Origin: Verrucomicrobiota bacterium
GTDB lineage: Bacteria > Verrucomicrobiota > Verrucomicrobiia > Chthoniobacterales > Terrimicrobiaceae
Direction: 5' to 3'
DNA: 64,000 nucleotides
Assembly (NCBI GenBank): GCA_026398255.1
Contig: JAPLTG010000033.1
Coordinates: forward strand, 1-64,000
Shown here piece by piece: positions 62,057 through 64,000 of the stretch (the stretch's first letter is position 1; every line of letters begins with the position of its first letter). The notes under the pieces were generated by a model. It searched no databases and was not told where the DNA came from. It worked only from the letters and a program-made list of their open reading frames with translations. The position numbers and the translations under genes were made by a program.

Positions 62057-62600
62057 TCCCCTCGGGCGTCACCACGAAATCCATTCGGATGTCGTGATCC
62101 TCGCAGGGCACGCGCTCCACGAGAAGTTCGGTGAAACAAACCCCGACGCGCACCCCTTGGAACTTCGTCAAAAGCCGATCGTAATATCCAGCCCCACGAC
62201 CCAGGCGACGTCCAGCGGGATCAAATGCCAACCCCGGCACGACAATAAAATCAGACTCGAAGGGAGCTTTTGGCGCGTTTGCCTTGGGCTCGAGATTTCC
62301 AAATTTTCCCTGAACCAATTCCTCGGAGGACTCGGCGTAGTGGAGTTTCAAATCCTCCCCGGAGACTCGCGGAAGGATGACTTTTTTTCCATCCGGCCAA
62401 GGCGTGAGCAGGTGCGGTTCCGACGGCAGCGCGCTATAAAGGCAGACAGAACTGGAACGATGCCATTCGAGCCAGAGCGCGAAGTGTCCAAGGATTTCCA
62501 AGCCCGCAGCACGGCTGCGAATTTTCGGCAAACCCTCGACCTTCCTGCGCGCCTCCCTCCGCAGGCTTTGCTTTTCTTCGGCGATCACCGACAATCCCAT
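62037..62600 (-). CDS. 5-formyltetrahydrofolate cyclo-ligase
   Basis: A 187-residue MTHFS-family enzyme. It has EEKQSLRREARRKV at the N-terminus, the VCLYSALPSEPHLLTPWPDG segment, VPGLAFDPAGRRLGRGAGYY (folate and ATP site) and DRLL. It returns 5-formyl-THF to the folate pool as 5,10-methenyl-THF. The start codon is only 5 bases from the start of the divergent MBL gene, so the two promoters must overlap coding sequence or one true start lies further in. Confidence 0.9.
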   Translation of the reverse strand: MGLSVIAEEKQSLRREARRKVEGLPKIRSRAAGLEILGHFALWLEWHRSSSVCLYSALPSEPHLLTPWPDGKKVILPRVSGEDLKLHYAESSEELVQGKFGNLEPKANAPKAPFESDFIVVPGLAFDPAGRRLGRGAGYYDRLLTKFQGVRVGVCFTELLVERVPCEDHDIRMDFVVTPEGIISCEP

Positions 62601-62605
62601 GGCAC

Positions 62606-63532
62606 ATGGTCCGCAAGTTTATCGAGAAAAAAATAGCCGCACGTAAGAAGCCGGACCTGCATGTGGACATGAAACTCGGCAGCGGTTGGCACAAGCGGAA
62701 CTTCCTCGCAGAGGTCGTCATCCCCTCGATGTTCACGAAGCGCCACGGCGAAAAAACCAAGCCGGTCTACCCCGAACTTCGCGAGGGCCAACTCTGCATC
62801 ACCTGGATCGGCCACGCCTCATTCCTCATTCAAACCCCCGAGCACAGCATTCTCATCGACCCCAACTGGGCGAAGTGGCTCAAGGTCATCAAACGCATCC
62901 GCCAGCCTGGAATCGAAATTCATGACCTCCCGGCGATCGACCTCGTGCTGGTGACCCATGCCCATTTCGACCACCTCGACCGCAAAACCCTCCGCGCCGT
63001 TGCCAGCGATCAGGCCATTGTCGTTCCCGAGCATGTCGGCGGGCTGGTCCATGGTCTGGGCTTCAACCATGTCCAAGAACTCCGACAATGGGAGTGCTTC
63101 GAATTTGGCGATCTCAAAGTCACCCTCACTCCGGCGAGGCATTGGGGGGCTCGCGTCCTTCACGACAGCCACCGGGGATTTGGTGGATTTCATATCGAAT
63201 ACGCGGGTCGCTCGGTTTTTCATTGTGGCGACAGCGCGTGGTTCGAGGGCTTCACGGAGATTGGCGAGCGGTTGCCGGTGGAAATCGCCCTCCTGCCCAT
63301 CGGCGCCTACGAGGCCCCGACCAAACGCGATGTCCACATGAATCCCGAGGAAGCGATCGATGCCTTCCTCCAACTCAAAGCCCGCACGCTCGTGCCGATG
63401 CACTATGGAACTTTTCGTCTGAGCTACGAACCGCTCCACGAGCCGCCCGAGCGACTCATCCGCCACGGCGCCGACAAGCAGGTCATCGACCGCATCCGCA
63501 TTCTAAATGAAGGCGAACCGACGGTTTTTTAG
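62606..63532 (+). CDS. MBL-fold hydrolase, NAPE-PLD/UlaG-like
   Basis: A 308-residue metallo-beta-lactamase-fold protein. Ligands: ITWIGHASFLIQTPEHSILI DPNW start (split here), LVLVTHAHFDHLDRKTLRAV (HxHxDH), LTPARHWGARVL, FHCGDSAWFEGF (Asp) and LVPMHYGTFRLS (last His). The architecture with a GH..... lead and a PARHW motif is that of the NAPE-PLD-like and UlaG-like hydrolases, with phosphodiester or lactone substrates. A basic N-terminal 25 residues (MVRKFIEKKIAARKK) may be unused if the start is the internal Met22. Confidence 0.85.
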   Translation: MVRKFIEKKIAARKKPDLHVDMKLGSGWHKRNFLAEVVIPSMFTKRHGEKTKPVYPELREGQLCITWIGHASFLIQTPEHSILIDPNWAKWLKVIKRIRQPGIEIHDLPAIDLVLVTHAHFDHLDRKTLRAVASDQAIVVPEHVGGLVHGLGFNHVQELRQWECFEFGDLKVTLTPARHWGARVLHDSHRGFGGFHIEYAGRSVFHCGDSAWFEGFTEIGERLPVEIALLPIGAYEAPTKRDVHMNPEEAIDAFLQLKARTLVPMHYGTFRLSYEPLHEPPERLIRHGADKQVIDRIRILNEGEPTVF

Positions 63533-63597
63533 ATTTTTCGTTAGGGGCAAAGGTTTTTGCGCCCTTTGCGCCTTTTCGTTCGTTAAATTTTTTAGTG

Positions 63598-64000
63598 ATG
63601 CCTGACCCAATCACGAAATATCCCGACCAAACAGGCCTAATGATCTTGCCGTGGGTGACCCTTTTTCCGGGAGCCATGATGCCGCTCAAAATTTTTGAGG
63701 ACCGCTATCAGGAAATGATCGCCCAATCCCTCTTGGGAAACCGAATGTTTGCCATCGCTCATACCCTCTCCGAAGAAGATGCCAGTGAGTCCCTCGGCGC
63801 GATCGGCATGATCCGGGCTTGTGTGACGAATCCCGACGGCACCTCAAATCTCGTCCTCCAAGGAGTCACCCGCGTGGCCTTTCATCAAATCCACCTCGAT
63901 CCCTACCCTCGCAGCGAAATGCTCATGTTGAACGATCCGGACGAGTCGAATGCCTCCCTCGAATCGCTCCGCCGATCGATCATGGCCGCGTTCCGTTCCC
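63598..64000 (+). CDS. Lon N-terminal-domain protein (partial, cut by window end)
   Basis: The first 134 residues of a protein with the Lon substrate-binding (LAN) domain: MILPWVTLFPGAMMPLKIFE, DRYQEMIAQSLLGNRMFAIA and GAIGMIRACVTNPDGTSNLV, then LQGVTRVAFHQI. The gene runs off the window at 64000. Its start at 63598 gives residues of the size and start typical of stand-alone LON-domain proteins of about 200 residues rather than full-length Lon, but the remainder is not visible. Confidence 0.85.
   Translation, partial: MPDPITKYPDQTGLMILPWVTLFPGAMMPLKIFEDRYQEMIAQSLLGNRMFAIAHTLSEEDASESLGAIGMIRACVTNPDGTSNLVLQGVTRVAFHQIHLDPYPRSEMLMLNDPDESNASLESLRRSIMAAFRS

Overview
The window is dense, moderately GC-rich bacterial chromosome with almost no spacing between genes and many 4-base start/stop overlaps. 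Gene content (type B succinate dehydrogenase in the order sdhC-sdhA-sdhB, a short SigA-like sigma factor, DUF1573 and YIP1 membrane proteins, ExbB/ExbD/TonB, PqiA/PqiB with MCE domains, and short 'ctctgtgtccttt'-type intergenic repeats) suggests a Gram-negative, aerobic, free-living member of the Verrucomicrobiota or a close PVC relative. The phylum is inferred from gene style; no rRNA gene is present. I see no tRNA, rRNA, CRISPR array, intact insertion sequence or prophage.

Layout. 1-1311: gene-poor edge with a decayed PIN-domain toxin and repeat-derived sequence. 1312-4829: Hsp70-like chaperone coupled to an exported trypsin-like protease. 4994-6436 (minus): ECF sigma factor, probable membrane anti-sigma factor and Spy/CpxP-like periplasmic protein, divergent from 6604-8841, a chimeric heme peroxidase that is the most unusual gene in the window. 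8907-9012: RluA remnant. 9205-14211: YIP1-type membrane protein, cobalamin riboswitch with a BtuB-like receptor, a type II secretion/pilus F protein and a metallo-hydrolase. 14280-19532: Tsp/Prc protease, DUF1573 protein, sugar aminotransferase, ribosomal proteins L13 and S9. 19590-20535: repeat-flanked fragment of a kinase-like domain from a mobile-element type protein. 20536-24051 (minus): YhaM-like nuclease, a conserved unknown, M42 peptidase. 24184-28431: HU, a small basic protein, a MauE/DoxX-like membrane protein and a LamG protein. 28463-34146 (minus): sdhBAC, CYTH protein, pyrG. 34260-40405: lipoprotein and U32 protein, rmuC, sigma factor, hisI. 40466-50944: a long plus-strand block (Roadblock protein, ExbB/ExbD/TonB, thioredoxin, pyrE, floA, msrB, PqiA-PqiA-PqiB, a protein with flagellin-like ends). 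50958-54465 (minus): lipoprotein, thiL, CPBP protease, engB, aguB. 54589-56336: ribH, nusB, ftsY. 56344-64000: hrpB, photolyase, DAHP synthase, exonuclease, 5-FTHF cyclo-ligase, metallo-hydrolase and a Lon N-domain protein cut by the window end.

Main result. The gene at 6604-8841 contains a complete animal-type heme peroxidase domain that is circularly permuted and sits inside the last strand of an Ig-like domain of an SH3-containing secreted protein. Both junctions carry the same 5-base word CGAAT in the same reading phase, exactly 1590 bases (530 codons) apart. Exchanging the sequences across that word restores a normal Ig-like domain and a normal peroxidase at once. The gene lies between the ECF operon and a truncated RluA gene, so the locus appears to be rearranged.
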